A stretch of DNA of 64,000 bases from an uncultured Granulosicoccus sp. (GCA_947495035.1 CANLXI010000007.1:1-64000); one strand, 5' to 3'. Shown: positions 43,571-52,624, numbered from the stretch's first letter. Program-made: numbers and translations. The notes: generated by a model not told the origin, from the sequence alone.

Positions 43571-43680
43571 GGCGTAACTGTACAACATCCAATACGCTTT
43601 CAGTGCTTGACCCGACCATTGCAGCCTGCAAGGATTCTGCATTCGATCTACACGAGCAAGCTGAGACAGAGGATGCGACG

Positions 43681-44451
43681 ATGAGCCTGAATACCATCAA
43701 GACAGCAGTGGAGGCGAATGTTGCCACGCTGACAATCGACCGACCGGAAGCACTGAATGCCCTGAACCGGCAGGTCATGCTCGAGTTGACGCAGACGCTG
43801 CGTAGCTGGGAGCAGGATGATGAGGTCAGGGCGATCATCATTACCGGCTCGCAGAAGGCCTTTGCGGCAGGTGCCGACATCAAGGAGATGCAGAGCGTGC
43901 ACTATCTGGATGCCCTGCATACGCAGTTTCTGAAGGAATGGGAGAGTGTTGCCAATTGCAGCAAACCGACGATTGCCGCTGTGGCCGGATATGCGCTCGG
44001 TGGTGGTTGCGAGCTGGCGATGATGTGCGATTTCATCCTGGCAGCAGACAATGCCCGCTTCGGTCAGCCGGAGATAAAGATCGGTACGTTGCCGGGCATG
44101 GGAGGAACGCAGCGTCTGACCCGGCTGATCGGCAAGTCCAAGGCCATGGAAATGTGCCTGACCGGACGAATGATGGACGCAGAAGAGGCCGAACGTGCCG
44201 GGCTTGTATCGAGAGTGGTCCCGGCAGGCGAACTGCAGGAAGAGGCATTCAGAGTGGCCAGGGAGATCGCATCCTACTCGGCGCCTGCCGTACAGCTCAA
44301 CCGCATGTGTATCAATGCGGCCTTGAATACGACCCTGGAGCAGGGAGTAGCCATCGAGCGTCAGGCGTTTCTGTCGCTGTTCGGCACAGACGACCAGAAA
44401 GAGGGCATGCAGGCGTTTCAGGAAAAGCGGAAACCCGATTTCACGCGCTGA
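43681..44451 (+). CDS. Enoyl-CoA hydratase
   Basis: A 256-residue crotonase of the short-chain enoyl-CoA hydratase type. Motifs are TIDRPEALNALNRQVM, AFAAGADIKEM (oxyanion hole), AAVAGYALGGGCELAMMCD (first catalytic Glu) and FGQPEIKIGTLPGMGGTQRL (second catalytic Glu). The C-terminal EGMQAFQEKRKPDF is diagnostic. Both catalytic glutamates are present, so hydration of 2-enoyl-CoA is expected. The start at 43681 gives the standard length. Confidence 0.94.
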   Translation: MSLNTIKTAVEANVATLTIDRPEALNALNRQVMLELTQTLRSWEQDDEVRAIIITGSQKAFAAGADIKEMQSVHYLDALHTQFLKEWESVANCSKPTIAAVAGYALGGGCELAMMCDFILAADNARFGQPEIKIGTLPGMGGTQRLTRLIGKSKAMEMCLTGRMMDAEEAERAGLVSRVVPAGELQEEAFRVAREIASYSAPAVQLNRMCINAALNTTLEQGVAIERQAFLSLFGTDDQKEGMQAFQEKRKPDFTR

Positions 44452-44554
44452 TCGCGGCTCACTGCCGACAACATCGCGAAAATCGAGCCAGATCACGAAT
44501 TTCGTCAGGTAGACAAGCGTTAAGTAATCTCCCGGTCATGCCGCTACCAAGCTC

Positions 44555-45274
44555 ATGAATGCAAGCAATGTCATGAGTTTTCCGGCGGGCGGTTCGCAGA
44601 GCTTGCCAGGCCGGCTGGCGCAGGTGATCAAGGCCGGTCTGCTGGCCTGTCTTGTCTGGAATCCGCCTGCTCTGGCGGCACCATCGGATGCCGTGTTGAG
44701 CGTCTCCGTCGTCGACGCGCGGGGCCATGCGATGGAACATGCGGTGGTATCACTGCATTCGGCCGAACTGTCGAAGGCGGCTACGCAGGCGATTGCCGTC
44801 ATGGACCAGCAGAATCTGCAGTTCGCCCCGAGTGTGGTCGCGGTACAGGCCGGTACCCTGGTGGAGTTTCCCAATCAGGATGACGTCCGGCACCATGTCT
44901 ATTCGTTCTCGCACCCCAATGCCTTCGAGCTGAAGCTCTACCATGGGCAGACGGGCAATTACAATCGGTTTGATCACCCCGGGGTGGTCGTTCTCGGGTG
45001 CAACATTCACGATGGCATGCTGGGATATCTGCGAGTGGTGGATACCCCCCTGTTTGCCACCAGCGATGAGGCTGGTCGTCTGACGATCGGCAGCGCTGTC
45101 CGTGGCGTTCATCAAATGCAGGTATGGCACCCGGACATGGGGATGAAGATCATGCGGCAGGACGTGACACTTGTCAGTGGGATGAACACGGTGACAGTCA
45201 GGGTGAATGAAACGGCTGCCCCCATGCCTGACAGAAAACCGGTTCACAGTCTGCAGTCTCTGTTCAGGGACTGA
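44555..45274 (+). CDS. Periplasmic cupredoxin-like (methylamine-utilisation type) protein
   Basis: A 239-residue exported protein. After a signal region (VIKAGLLACLVWNPPALAAP) it has a plastocyanin-like fold. Potential copper ligands are the His pair in DDVRHHVYSFS and the Cys-His pair in VLGCNIHDGMLGYLRV, with a Met in the same loop, as in blue copper proteins. The C-terminal part (VWHPDMGMKIMRQDVTL) is carboxypeptidase-regulatory-like. Such proteins are often labelled methylamine utilisation protein, but no methylamine genes are near. Its stop is 7 bp from the GTG of a c-di-GMP enzyme gene. Confidence 0.8.
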   Translation: MNASNVMSFPAGGSQSLPGRLAQVIKAGLLACLVWNPPALAAPSDAVLSVSVVDARGHAMEHAVVSLHSAELSKAATQAIAVMDQQNLQFAPSVVAVQAGTLVEFPNQDDVRHHVYSFSHPNAFELKLYHGQTGNYNRFDHPGVVVLGCNIHDGMLGYLRVVDTPLFATSDEAGRLTIGSAVRGVHQMQVWHPDMGMKIMRQDVTLVSGMNTVTVRVNETAAPMPDRKPVHSLQSLFRD

Positions 45275-45281
45275 CACGGCC

Positions 45282-47636
45282 GTGAAGTTGACATTCAATG
45301 CCAGGGTACTGCTGCTGCTGGCAGGTCTGGTGCTACTGGTTCAGCTGGCCAATCTCTCGGTGGTACTGAGCACTCTGTCATCGGATGTCCGCGATCAGAT
45401 GAACGGAGATCTGGAAACGGGTTCTTCCCTTGTCGTACAGCTTGTCGACAAGCGCTCGGACCTGCTACTGACCAGTGCCGAAGTGCTGGCGGCTGATTTC
45501 GGGTTTCGGGCGGCCATCGCCAGTCAGGACAAGACCACGATTCTCTCGGCTCTGCGCAACAACATCTCACGCATAGACGCGGACCTGGCCGTGCTGGTTA
45601 CCGTTGATGGCGAACTGGTGGGGGAGTCGGGCAGCCTGGCGGCCGACAGGCGAATCTATCTCAAGCTCGCCGAAGCCGCGGAACATGAAGGCGTGGGCGC
45701 TCATACCTATGTGGTCGATGGCTATGCACGGGAACTGGTCAGCGTGCCGGTCAAGGCGCCATTGACCATTGGTTGGCTGGTTGTGGGTTTTTCGCTGGAT
45801 GATGCCATGGCCAGGGCTTTCTCGGAGCAGGTCGGGATGGAAGTCAGCTTCTCCGCCAAGGGAAGCAATGACAGTCTCTTCGGTTCCAGTCTCGATCAGC
45901 TTCGTCGAGCCGATCTGCCTGCAGCCATGCGAGATCTGAGCCTGCAGGAAGTACCGCCCGTCATGTGGCTTGATGGCGAGGAGTATCTGAGCAAACTGGT
46001 CCCCATCAGCAGTGGAGAGCAGCCGGTGTCAGTGGTTCTGAATACCTCACTGCATGCCGCTCTGGCCAGCTACAGGGATGTACGCAATCGACTGCTGATC
46101 TACATGGGGCTGAGCCTGATCATCGCTCTGGCGCTGGCATTCTGGTTTGCCGGCGGTGTGACGCGACCGATCAAGCAACTGTCGACAGCGGCCCTGCGCA
46201 TTCGTGAGGGTGACTACGAGCACAGTATCGACGCGCAGAAGGACGTTCAGCGTAGCGATGAAATCGGTGAACTGATCCAGACCTTCGGTGAAATGCAGGC
46301 CGGTATCGCCAAACGCGAAGCGACAATCACCTTTCATGCCTATCATGATGAGCTGACAGGCTTGCCCAACCGACGGCGTGCGCAGGACCAGCTGTTGGGG
46401 GTGATGGAGATAGCACGCATCAAGAAGCGCGACAATGCCGTGATTCTGCTCGGCATGAAGCGCTACAAGCAGATAGTGGATACGCTGGGACACAAGGCCG
46501 GTGAGGCCATTGTAAAGGGTGTGGCACAGCGTCTGCCCGAGTTGTGTACCGACGCCGATCTGGTTGCCAGAGTATCGCAGGATGAATTTCTGGTACTGGT
46601 CCCGCGCTGCAACGCGGACAGGGCCGAGTCTCTGGTGCTGGAATGGATGGAAGCCCTGGAACAACCCGTCATATTGTCAACAGCTGAACTGGTACCAGAG
46701 CTGTCCGCCGGTGTGATTCTTCTGCCAAAGCACGCCAGCACGGTCGATGCCGCAATGAGAAGGGCCAGCATTGCGTTGTCAGATTCCCGGGAATTGCAGA
46801 TTCCGGTCAGTCACTACGAGAAGGGGCGGGACGAATCCTATATCCGGAAGCTGTCCATCATCGCCGACTTGAAGCGGGCCGTTGATCAGGACGAGCTGAC
46901 CATCCATTTCCAGCCGAAGATCACCATGCAGACGGGACAGGTGGAAAGCGTCGAAGCACTGGTTCGCTGGATTCATCCGGAGCACGGGTTCATGGCGCCT
47001 GACGAATTCATCGGACTGGCAGAGAGCTCGGGCAATATCGGGCTGCTGACCGGCTGGGTACTCGATACGGTCGTTGGCCAGCTGGGTAGCTGGCAAGGTG
47101 CAGGCATTGAACTGAAGGCGGCGGTGAATCTGTCGGCACTCGATCTGCAGGACGAACAACTGCTTGACAGAATCAAGAAGCTGTTGGCCCGTCATCAGGT
47201 AGCACCTGCCCGATTGATTCTGGAGGTGACGGAAAGCGCCATGATGAAAGACACCGAACGTGCCTTGCAGACGCTTGCCACCATGAGAGACTTTGGCCTG
47301 ACCATTTCCATCGATGATTTCGGGACGGGCTATTCATCTCTGTCCAAGCTCAAGGACCTGCCGATCAATGAACTGAAGATCGACCGCGCATTTGTCACGG
47401 ATATCGAAGCCGGCAGCACCAAGGCCATGATCATGAAAGCCATCATCGATCTGGGCCACGGTATGGGGCTCAAGGTGGTCAGCGAAGGTGTGGAAACCCA
47501 GGCTGAATGGGATCTGCTGGCGGAGTTGGGCAACGATGTGGTGCAGGGTTATCTGGTGTCACGTCCTTTGCCAGTGGCAGACTTCAACAGCTGGTGGCAG
47601 GAACGCTTCGGCTGCGATACCAGCGCTGCTGCCTGA
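45282..47636 (+). CDS. Membrane GGDEF/EAL protein with degenerate GGDEF
   Basis: A 784-residue sensor. It has a transmembrane helix (about 8-28), a periplasmic sensing region to about 269, a second helix (270-292), HAMP (293-345), GGDEF domain (350-502) and EAL domain (521-772). The GGDEF signature reads SQDEF, so cyclase activity is probably lost. The EAL domain keeps VEALVRW, VNLSA, ILEVTES, SIDDFGTGYSS, ELKIDR, SEGVET and VVQGYL, so c-di-GMP hydrolysis is expected. The start is GTG 45282. It lies 7 bp after the cupredoxin-like gene, which suggests its periplasmic input. Confidence 0.92.
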   Translation: MKLTFNARVLLLLAGLVLLVQLANLSVVLSTLSSDVRDQMNGDLETGSSLVVQLVDKRSDLLLTSAEVLAADFGFRAAIASQDKTTILSALRNNISRIDADLAVLVTVDGELVGESGSLAADRRIYLKLAEAAEHEGVGAHTYVVDGYARELVSVPVKAPLTIGWLVVGFSLDDAMARAFSEQVGMEVSFSAKGSNDSLFGSSLDQLRRADLPAAMRDLSLQEVPPVMWLDGEEYLSKLVPISSGEQPVSVVLNTSLHAALASYRDVRNRLLIYMGLSLIIALALAFWFAGGVTRPIKQLSTAALRIREGDYEHSIDAQKDVQRSDEIGELIQTFGEMQAGIAKREATITFHAYHDELTGLPNRRRAQDQLLGVMEIARIKKRDNAVILLGMKRYKQIVDTLGHKAGEAIVKGVAQRLPELCTDADLVARVSQDEFLVLVPRCNADRAESLVLEWMEALEQPVILSTAELVPELSAGVILLPKHASTVDAAMRRASIALSDSRELQIPVSHYEKGRDESYIRKLSIIADLKRAVDQDELTIHFQPKITMQTGQVESVEALVRWIHPEHGFMAPDEFIGLAESSGNIGLLTGWVLDTVVGQLGSWQGAGIELKAAVNLSALDLQDEQLLDRIKKLLARHQVAPARLILEVTESAMMKDTERALQTLATMRDFGLTISIDDFGTGYSSLSKLKDLPINELKIDRAFVTDIEAGSTKAMIMKAIIDLGHGMGLKVVSEGVETQAEWDLLAELGNDVVQGYLVSRPLPVADFNSWWQERFGCDTSAAA

Positions 47637-47690
47637 CGGCTATTGCCGGTTTTCGAGGTTTGTTTACGTGCACAGGTGTTTGGGTGCACA

Positions 47691-47802
47691 GGTGTTCGGG
47701 TGTTCGGGTGTTCGGGTGTTCGGGTGTTCGGGTGTTCGGGTGTTCGGGTGTTCGGGTGTTCGGGTGTTTGGTTGTTTGGTTGTTTGGTTGTTCAGGTGTT
47801 CA
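47691..47802. repeat. 8-bp tandem repeat array, about 14 copies
   Basis: Nine perfect copies of GGTGTTCG (47691-47762) are followed by five variant copies (GGTGTTTG, GTTGTTTG twice, GTTGTTCA, GGTGTTCA) to 47802. The perfect part presents GGG runs every 8 bp with 5-nt loops on the plus strand, satisfying the usual G-quadruplex rule. It begins 55 bp after the stop of the GGDEF/EAL gene. Confidence 0.96.
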
Positions 47803-47871
47803 GGCCCACAGAGTTCGAATGTTGAGGCGTTGTGGCGATGAAACGGCTCGAACCGCTTGAGCCACTTGAAC

Positions 47872-47970
47872 GAATCCAGCGAATCCAGCGAATCCAGCGA
47901 TTCCAGCGATTCCTGAGATTCCTGAGATTCCTGAGATTCCTGAGATTCCAGCCACTCCAGCCACTCCAGC
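47872..47970. repeat. 9-bp tandem repeat array, 11 copies in four variants
   Basis: Eleven 9-bp units run in order: GAATCCAGC (3), GATTCCAGC, GATTCCTGA (4), GATTCCAGC, CACTCCAGC (2). A partial unit, CACTCA, runs into the TCA that is the complement of the stop codon (47974-47976) of the convergent DMT gene. The variants are grouped in blocks, which points to repeated local duplication. Confidence 0.95.
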
Positions 47971-47973
47971 CAC

Positions 47974-48846
47974 TCAGCGCCGGCCTGTCAGTGACAGCGC
48001 GGCGGTGGCCAGGATGATGATGAGTGAGCCCAGTATCATCTCGATGGTCGGTATTTCATTGAACACGACAAAGCCCACCAGCCCTGCCAGTAGCAGATTG
48101 GCATAACCCAGAGGTCCCAGCACGCTGGCTTCACCCAGCCAATGCGCCTTGAGAAAGCAGAACTGTCCACACTGGGCCAGGACGCCGATACACAGGATCG
48201 GTATCAGCTGTTCGCCGGGAATGACCTGCCAGTTACCGACGACCAGGGGCAGGGAAAGAAGGGACAGTCCTGCAGTATAGAGAAGCATCGTGACCACCGC
48301 CGGAGTGCCGCGGAGTCTGCGTGTGGCGATGGTTGACAGCGTGCTGCTGAGTACCGTCAGAAACAGCGCAGGGATCCCCCAGGACCATTGCACGGTACCC
48401 GGATTCACGGCGATCAGGACGCCGACCAATCCGATCAGGGCAAACACCCAGCGCGACGCCGGAATGGACTCGCGCAGCAGCCAGGCTGCCATGACCATCA
48501 GCAGCAGGGGCCGAGTGAAGTTGATGGCCGTGAACAGTGCCAGCGGCAGGCGTGCGACCGCGAAATAGCTGGCGGTCAAGGCGGTCATCGCCAGCAGTAC
48601 GCGAGTCAGTTGCAGTCCCTTGTGCTCGATGCGGATGAATCGACTTCTCTCTCGCCACACCCAGGGCAGCATCAGCACCAAGCCGGTCAGGGCGCGGATG
48701 AACACCAGCTGCGCAGCGGGGACATCCGTGCCGATCAGCTTGATGATGCCGAGTGCGGTCAGGTTCAGGCACATGTCGCTCAACAGCCAGAGACTGGCCT
48801 GCCAATTGTTCATGCTGTCGCTCACGGCCGCATCGGACTGACTCAT
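47974..48846 (-). CDS. DMT/EamA-family transporter
   Basis: A 290-residue inner-membrane protein with about ten hydrophobic segments in two EamA repeats. The first half has VFIRALTGLVLMLPWVWRER, LPLALFTAINFTRPLLLMVM and WVFALIGLVGVLIAVNPG. The second half has LLLAGLVGFVVFNEIPTIEM. These patterns resemble the RhtA/YdcZ-neighbour group that exports small metabolites, but the substrate is unknown. Its stop codon is at the edge of the 9-bp array. Confidence 0.9.
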   Translation of the reverse strand: MSQSDAAVSDSMNNWQASLWLLSDMCLNLTALGIIKLIGTDVPAAQLVFIRALTGLVLMLPWVWRERSRFIRIEHKGLQLTRVLLAMTALTASYFAVARLPLALFTAINFTRPLLLMVMAAWLLRESIPASRWVFALIGLVGVLIAVNPGTVQWSWGIPALFLTVLSSTLSTIATRRLRGTPAVVTMLLYTAGLSLLSLPLVVGNWQVIPGEQLIPILCIGVLAQCGQFCFLKAHWLGEASVLGPLGYANLLLAGLVGFVVFNEIPTIEMILGSLIIILATAALSLTGRR

Positions 48847-48865
48847 GAGACAGGGATTCCTGCTC

Positions 48866-51277
48866 TCAACTGACCAGATTGGCCATCAGTCGGAAGGCTC
48901 CGGGTACCAGCTGATTCATCTGATGATGCAGTATCAGTGACGTATGGATATGACGCCCGCGCCCGTGTTCTGCACATAGCAAGGCCCCGGTATGGGGTGA
49001 CTCACCCGGATCTGCCATGGACAGCAAGGGGGCATAGGCCTCATCCCAGGCCTTTGCAAAGTAGAGGCCGCGCTCCTTGTGCCAGCCTTGCCAATCGGCA
49101 GGCGTGATGCGATTCGGCGCGTTGAGCAAGGGGTGCTCGGGCAGCAGGTGCTGGACGTCGGCATTCTCGTCGGTCACGCGGTAGCGCAGGGAGGGTTGCC
49201 CGATCTCGAGCATGCGGGGCGGAATGCGCCGCGGATCCCAGTTGTCCCAGGGGCGATGGTAGAGCGTGAGCAAGTGACCGCCAGACTCGACCCAGTCGTT
49301 GATGGTCTGGCTCAGGGTGCTCAGTTGCGTCCGACTGCGATAGGCAAACAGGCCTATGACCAGCGTATCAATGCCTTTCAGCCACTGTGTCAGGCTGGCA
49401 GCGCTTTCAAGGTCTTGATCCGTAAGCGAGGTGACCGGCAAGCCCATGGTCACGAGCCAGTGTTCGACATCATCATTGCCGCCACCGGCATAGCCGACAC
49501 GAACATCAGGGAGCTCGATACTCATGGCTCTGATCGAAACCCGGGCAGCTGTACTGATGGCGCGCGCTTGGGTGTGCGGATAATGGATGGTATCTACCTG
49601 CATGGCCTGCTTCGCGTCCAGCAGCAACGGCAGTTCGTACAGGCCGTCGTCCAGTGCAGCTGCCGGTGTCACACGCCAGACGTCCGCTGTGCGCTCCAGC
49701 TGCCAACCGTCCGGTAGCTGAAGCTGCGCTTCTGCCGTTGCCGGTTCGGGCCTTCTGACCGTGACATCTATCGGGCTCTGCGGCAGTCTGGTGTTGATCA
49801 GCACCTGTTCGGGCGACATCACGGCGCGGGTAGCTGGCAATATCACGGGAGGTTCGTCGAGCGGCAGAAAACAGGTGCTGACCACCTTGTTGAACGCGAT
49901 GCGAACTTCGATGCAGGGGGTTGCCGCTCGATCCGGTAGCCAGGTATCGGGGTAGGGGTTGGAAGGTGGGGCACTTCCGTCGAGTGCCAGCGCGCCATTG
50001 TTCAGTGTCCAGGGGCCATCGGTTCGGATGCTTGCCTTGACCTTGCAGCTCCCCATGGTCTGTGCCAGGCGGGTGTCAAGCTCCAGTTCGCAAGTCCGCT
50101 GTTCCCCGGGTTGCCAGAAGGCGCCTGAGCGGGCATTGTTCTGGCCGGGAAAATGGGCATGCACCCGAATTCCCAGAGCCAGCCGTATCACACGCGATAA
50201 TTGAGTCTTCTTGCGTTGCAGCCTGTGCAGCATCTGGTCGCGTGCATCGTCCGGGCATTGCTGCATGGCGGATTGCACAAGGACCAGAGCCTTGGAGGCA
50301 TGACGTGCGACGGCCGGGAAATCGGGAAAGGCTTCAAGGGTTCGGTCGATGGCCTCGTGAGCGGCCAGCAGTGAGCCGCGTACGGTAGATGAGCCGGAAA
50401 CCCACTCTGCCAGTTCGGCCAGGTTGCGAGGAAGGCCGCTGACCAGCGTGTCATCCGGTCCGTCGACCCGGCTGCGAGCCAGGTGCAGTGGCCAGTTACG
50501 CTCGTTACCGGTGTGGACCCAGCGTCCCATGCCCTGAGTTCGATGGTAGCGACGGGATTGCTGGCCGATGTTCTCCCAGGTCCAGCCCGTCCAGTCATCG
50601 TGACCATCTGCGCTGATGGTCAATGTTGTCGGCGGCGGGGGAAGTTCATCGTCGTAGGCCGTACCGCCTCCACCCCAGGCGGGCAGATAGAGCTTGCTGA
50701 TCGTCCAAGGGGGCAGTGAATCACATTCGTAGGCGGGATCCGCGGCTCGATCCATCACGAGGTGCGCCATCGCGGTCATGGCTCGATGATGTCCATGCTG
50801 TCCCGGAATGTCCAGAAAGGTGGGACACAGGATGTCCGGACGTTCCCGTCTGACTATGCTGACGAAGCGCTGCAGTGTACGTTCATGCTGCCAGCGCACC
50901 AGTGTTTCCTCGCCGTTCTTGGAGAAGCCGAAATCGAACACCGAATCTTCGGGGGACTCCGACAGCCAGTACAGACGCAGATCGAGTACCGCCGCCGCCT
51001 TTTCCATCTCGGCAGTGCGCAGGGTACCCAGCGCAGCCTGTGCTTCGGTCCCGATATCGTTCTGCCCGCCTTCGCCACGATTGGCACAGGCGTAGGAAAT
51101 ATCCAGACCATCGCGAAACCCGAGGGCCGCCAGCATGGCGGAAGTCTCATCGTCCGGATGAGCGCCGGTGTTCATGAAGGAGACACAGGATGGCAGTTTT
51201 GCCAGTGCCTGATGCAACTCGAGTGCTCTGGGTCGAGCGTGTTCGGCATCCAGTCTATCGACGTCGCTGAGAGTCAT
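48866..51277 (-). CDS. Large PIG-L/LmbE-family deacetylase
   Basis: An 803-residue protein whose N-terminal 270 residues are a PIG-L zinc deacetylase: AHPDDE at 39-44 (zinc-binding His and catalytic Asp) and QHGHHRA at 161-167 (second zinc His). The remaining 530 residues include beta-rich domains and a C-terminal glutamine-amidotransferase-like or ThuA-like segment (GHLLTLYHRPWDNWDP). Most PIG-L enzymes are about 230-300 aa, so this belongs to a long variant. Members remove N-acetyl groups from GlcNAc conjugates. No signal peptide is present. I chose ATG 51277, 17 bp after the ROK gene stop, so the two are cotranscribed. Confidence 0.85.
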   Translation of the reverse strand: MTLSDVDRLDAEHARPRALELHQALAKLPSCVSFMNTGAHPDDETSAMLAALGFRDGLDISYACANRGEGGQNDIGTEAQAALGTLRTAEMEKAAAVLDLRLYWLSESPEDSVFDFGFSKNGEETLVRWQHERTLQRFVSIVRRERPDILCPTFLDIPGQHGHHRAMTAMAHLVMDRAADPAYECDSLPPWTISKLYLPAWGGGGTAYDDELPPPPTTLTISADGHDDWTGWTWENIGQQSRRYHRTQGMGRWVHTGNERNWPLHLARSRVDGPDDTLVSGLPRNLAELAEWVSGSSTVRGSLLAAHEAIDRTLEAFPDFPAVARHASKALVLVQSAMQQCPDDARDQMLHRLQRKKTQLSRVIRLALGIRVHAHFPGQNNARSGAFWQPGEQRTCELELDTRLAQTMGSCKVKASIRTDGPWTLNNGALALDGSAPPSNPYPDTWLPDRAATPCIEVRIAFNKVVSTCFLPLDEPPVILPATRAVMSPEQVLINTRLPQSPIDVTVRRPEPATAEAQLQLPDGWQLERTADVWRVTPAAALDDGLYELPLLLDAKQAMQVDTIHYPHTQARAISTAARVSIRAMSIELPDVRVGYAGGGNDDVEHWLVTMGLPVTSLTDQDLESAASLTQWLKGIDTLVIGLFAYRSRTQLSTLSQTINDWVESGGHLLTLYHRPWDNWDPRRIPPRMLEIGQPSLRYRVTDENADVQHLLPEHPLLNAPNRITPADWQGWHKERGLYFAKAWDEAYAPLLSMADPGESPHTGALLCAEHGRGRHIHTSLILHHQMNQLVPGAFRLMANLVS

Positions 51278-51293
51278 GCAGATGATTCCGGCT

Positions 51294-52550
51294 TCAGGAA
51301 AGCGTTTGAGGGGTGAACAGACTGTTGATGACCAGCGCCGCACCTCCGCGAGCAGCGGACAGCTCGCCGGAGTGCCCCTGCATGACCCGTGGTACCGGTC
51401 TGTTCTTGCGTTGAGCGGTGGAGTGTTCCGCCAATGAGATGCTCTGCACCAGCCTTTCCAGCAGGGAGTCGGGCAGGGCACCGCCCAGCACGACGGTATC
51501 CGGGTCGAACAGGTTCTCGACCACATGAACGGCGTGCGATAACGAGATCGAGGCATCGTGCAACCATTGTTGCAGTACAGGATTGTCCGCGGCCGCCAGT
51601 GCTTCGAGTTCGTCATCCGTATGGCCGTCCAGGCCGGCCCTGGCGAGACGTTGTTGCAATGTATCGCGACTGGCGATGTTCTCCAGTGGCGTCATGCGGC
51701 TGCTCAGGCCGGCCAGCGAGGTATCGCCGGCGTCGGGCACCGGTACCAGAATATGCCCCAGTTCTCCGGCGTTGCCGCTACCTCCCCGAAACAGGCGTCC
51801 CTGATGCACGATTCCCAGTCCGACACCCGTGCCGAAGTAGATGAAGGCGTAGTTGCTGAGCATGTTCGTGCAACCGGAGATGTGCTCCCCGACGGCGGCT
51901 GCGTTGGCATCGTTCTCCACCAGTACCGGCATCGACAACGCGCTGGCAAACAGATTTTCGGCATCGATATCCTGCCAGTGGGGCAATACCGAAGCCGTGT
52001 TGGCAAGTCCTGTTGGCGTGAACGGACCCGGCATGACAACACCGGCACCGAGCAACAGACGTGCATCGACGCCGGTATCCTCCAGCATCCTGCTCATCTG
52101 ATGCCGGAGCTGCCGACTGACGGTTTCCGGGTCGGTATCCAGCAAGGGCTGTCGTTCACTGCAACGCAGCTCTCCCATCAGGTTGAGCAGGGTGATGCTG
52201 GTCGAATGAAGACGAACCTCGAATCCCAGGGCATAGCCACCGTCAGGATTGAGCGCGTATTGTGGTGCTGGCAGGCCACGTCCTCGGCTGCGTTGTCCGG
52301 CTTCGATCAGCATGCCTTCGTCCTCCAGTGAAGCGATGATGTTGCTCACGGCCTGTACTGACAAGCCGCTGGCACGCGCCATCTCGGCGCGGCCCATCTT
52401 ACCGGCGCGACGAATCTGGCCCAGCACGACACAGCGGTTGTGCCGGCGAGTCTGCTCTGCATTCGAGCCTGTGAATTTGGGTGATCCTTGTGACAAGTGT
52501 CGGGGTTTGCGTTGCCTGCGATGCGCTACAGGGTATAGATATAAACGCAA
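51294..52550 (-). CDS. ROK-family transcriptional regulator
   Basis: A 418-residue repressor of the NagC/XylR-like ROK family. The N-terminal winged helix-turn-helix (about residues 45-85, RAEMARASGLSVQAVSNIIA) is preceded by GSNAEQTRRHNR. The sugar-binding ROK domain has VMPGPFTPTG, LVENDANAAAVGEH and YFGTGVGLGIVH. The usual zinc motif (G-H-x9-C-x-C-G-x2-G-C) is absent after ELGHILVPVP. The start is uncertain: TTG 52550 has no ribosome site, and TTG 52496 is an in-frame alternative. It is divergent from the sugar ABC operon and probably controls both strands. Confidence 0.88.
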   Translation of the reverse strand: MRLYLYPVAHRRQRKPRHLSQGSPKFTGSNAEQTRRHNRCVVLGQIRRAGKMGRAEMARASGLSVQAVSNIIASLEDEGMLIEAGQRSRGRGLPAPQYALNPDGGYALGFEVRLHSTSITLLNLMGELRCSERQPLLDTDPETVSRQLRHQMSRMLEDTGVDARLLLGAGVVMPGPFTPTGLANTASVLPHWQDIDAENLFASALSMPVLVENDANAAAVGEHISGCTNMLSNYAFIYFGTGVGLGIVHQGRLFRGGSGNAGELGHILVPVPDAGDTSLAGLSSRMTPLENIASRDTLQQRLARAGLDGHTDDELEALAAADNPVLQQWLHDASISLSHAVHVVENLFDPDTVVLGGALPDSLLERLVQSISLAEHSTAQRKNRPVPRVMQGHSGELSAARGGAALVINSLFTPQTLS

Positions 52551-52555
52551 ATCAC

Positions 52556-52584
52556 TTGTAAGTTCAACTTGGTTGAGTTAATAA
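52556..52584 (+). promoter_or_regulatory. Candidate promoter and operator of the divergent catabolic locus
   Basis: A possible -35 TTGTAA (52556-52561) and -10 TAATAA (52579-52584) are 17 bp apart. The spacer holds the perfect dyad TCAAC-TTG-GTTGA (52564-52576). A repressor bound there would block the promoter, which fits control by the divergent ROK protein. The boxes themselves are weak matches. Confidence 0.35.
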
Positions 52585-52624
52585 TCGGTCTCAGGCCACT
52601 GTCCAAAATCAAGAGGAAGCGTGC

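Noticed and set aside
44555..45274. Methylamine-utilisation function
   Set aside because: No methylamine dehydrogenase, mau or glutamylmethylamide pathway gene lies in the window. The label comes only from the cupredoxin-like fold.
47643..47860. Short frames with VFGCSGVR-type repeats
   Set aside because: They are translations of the 8-bp tandem array. The same array is open in several frames with no ribosome site.
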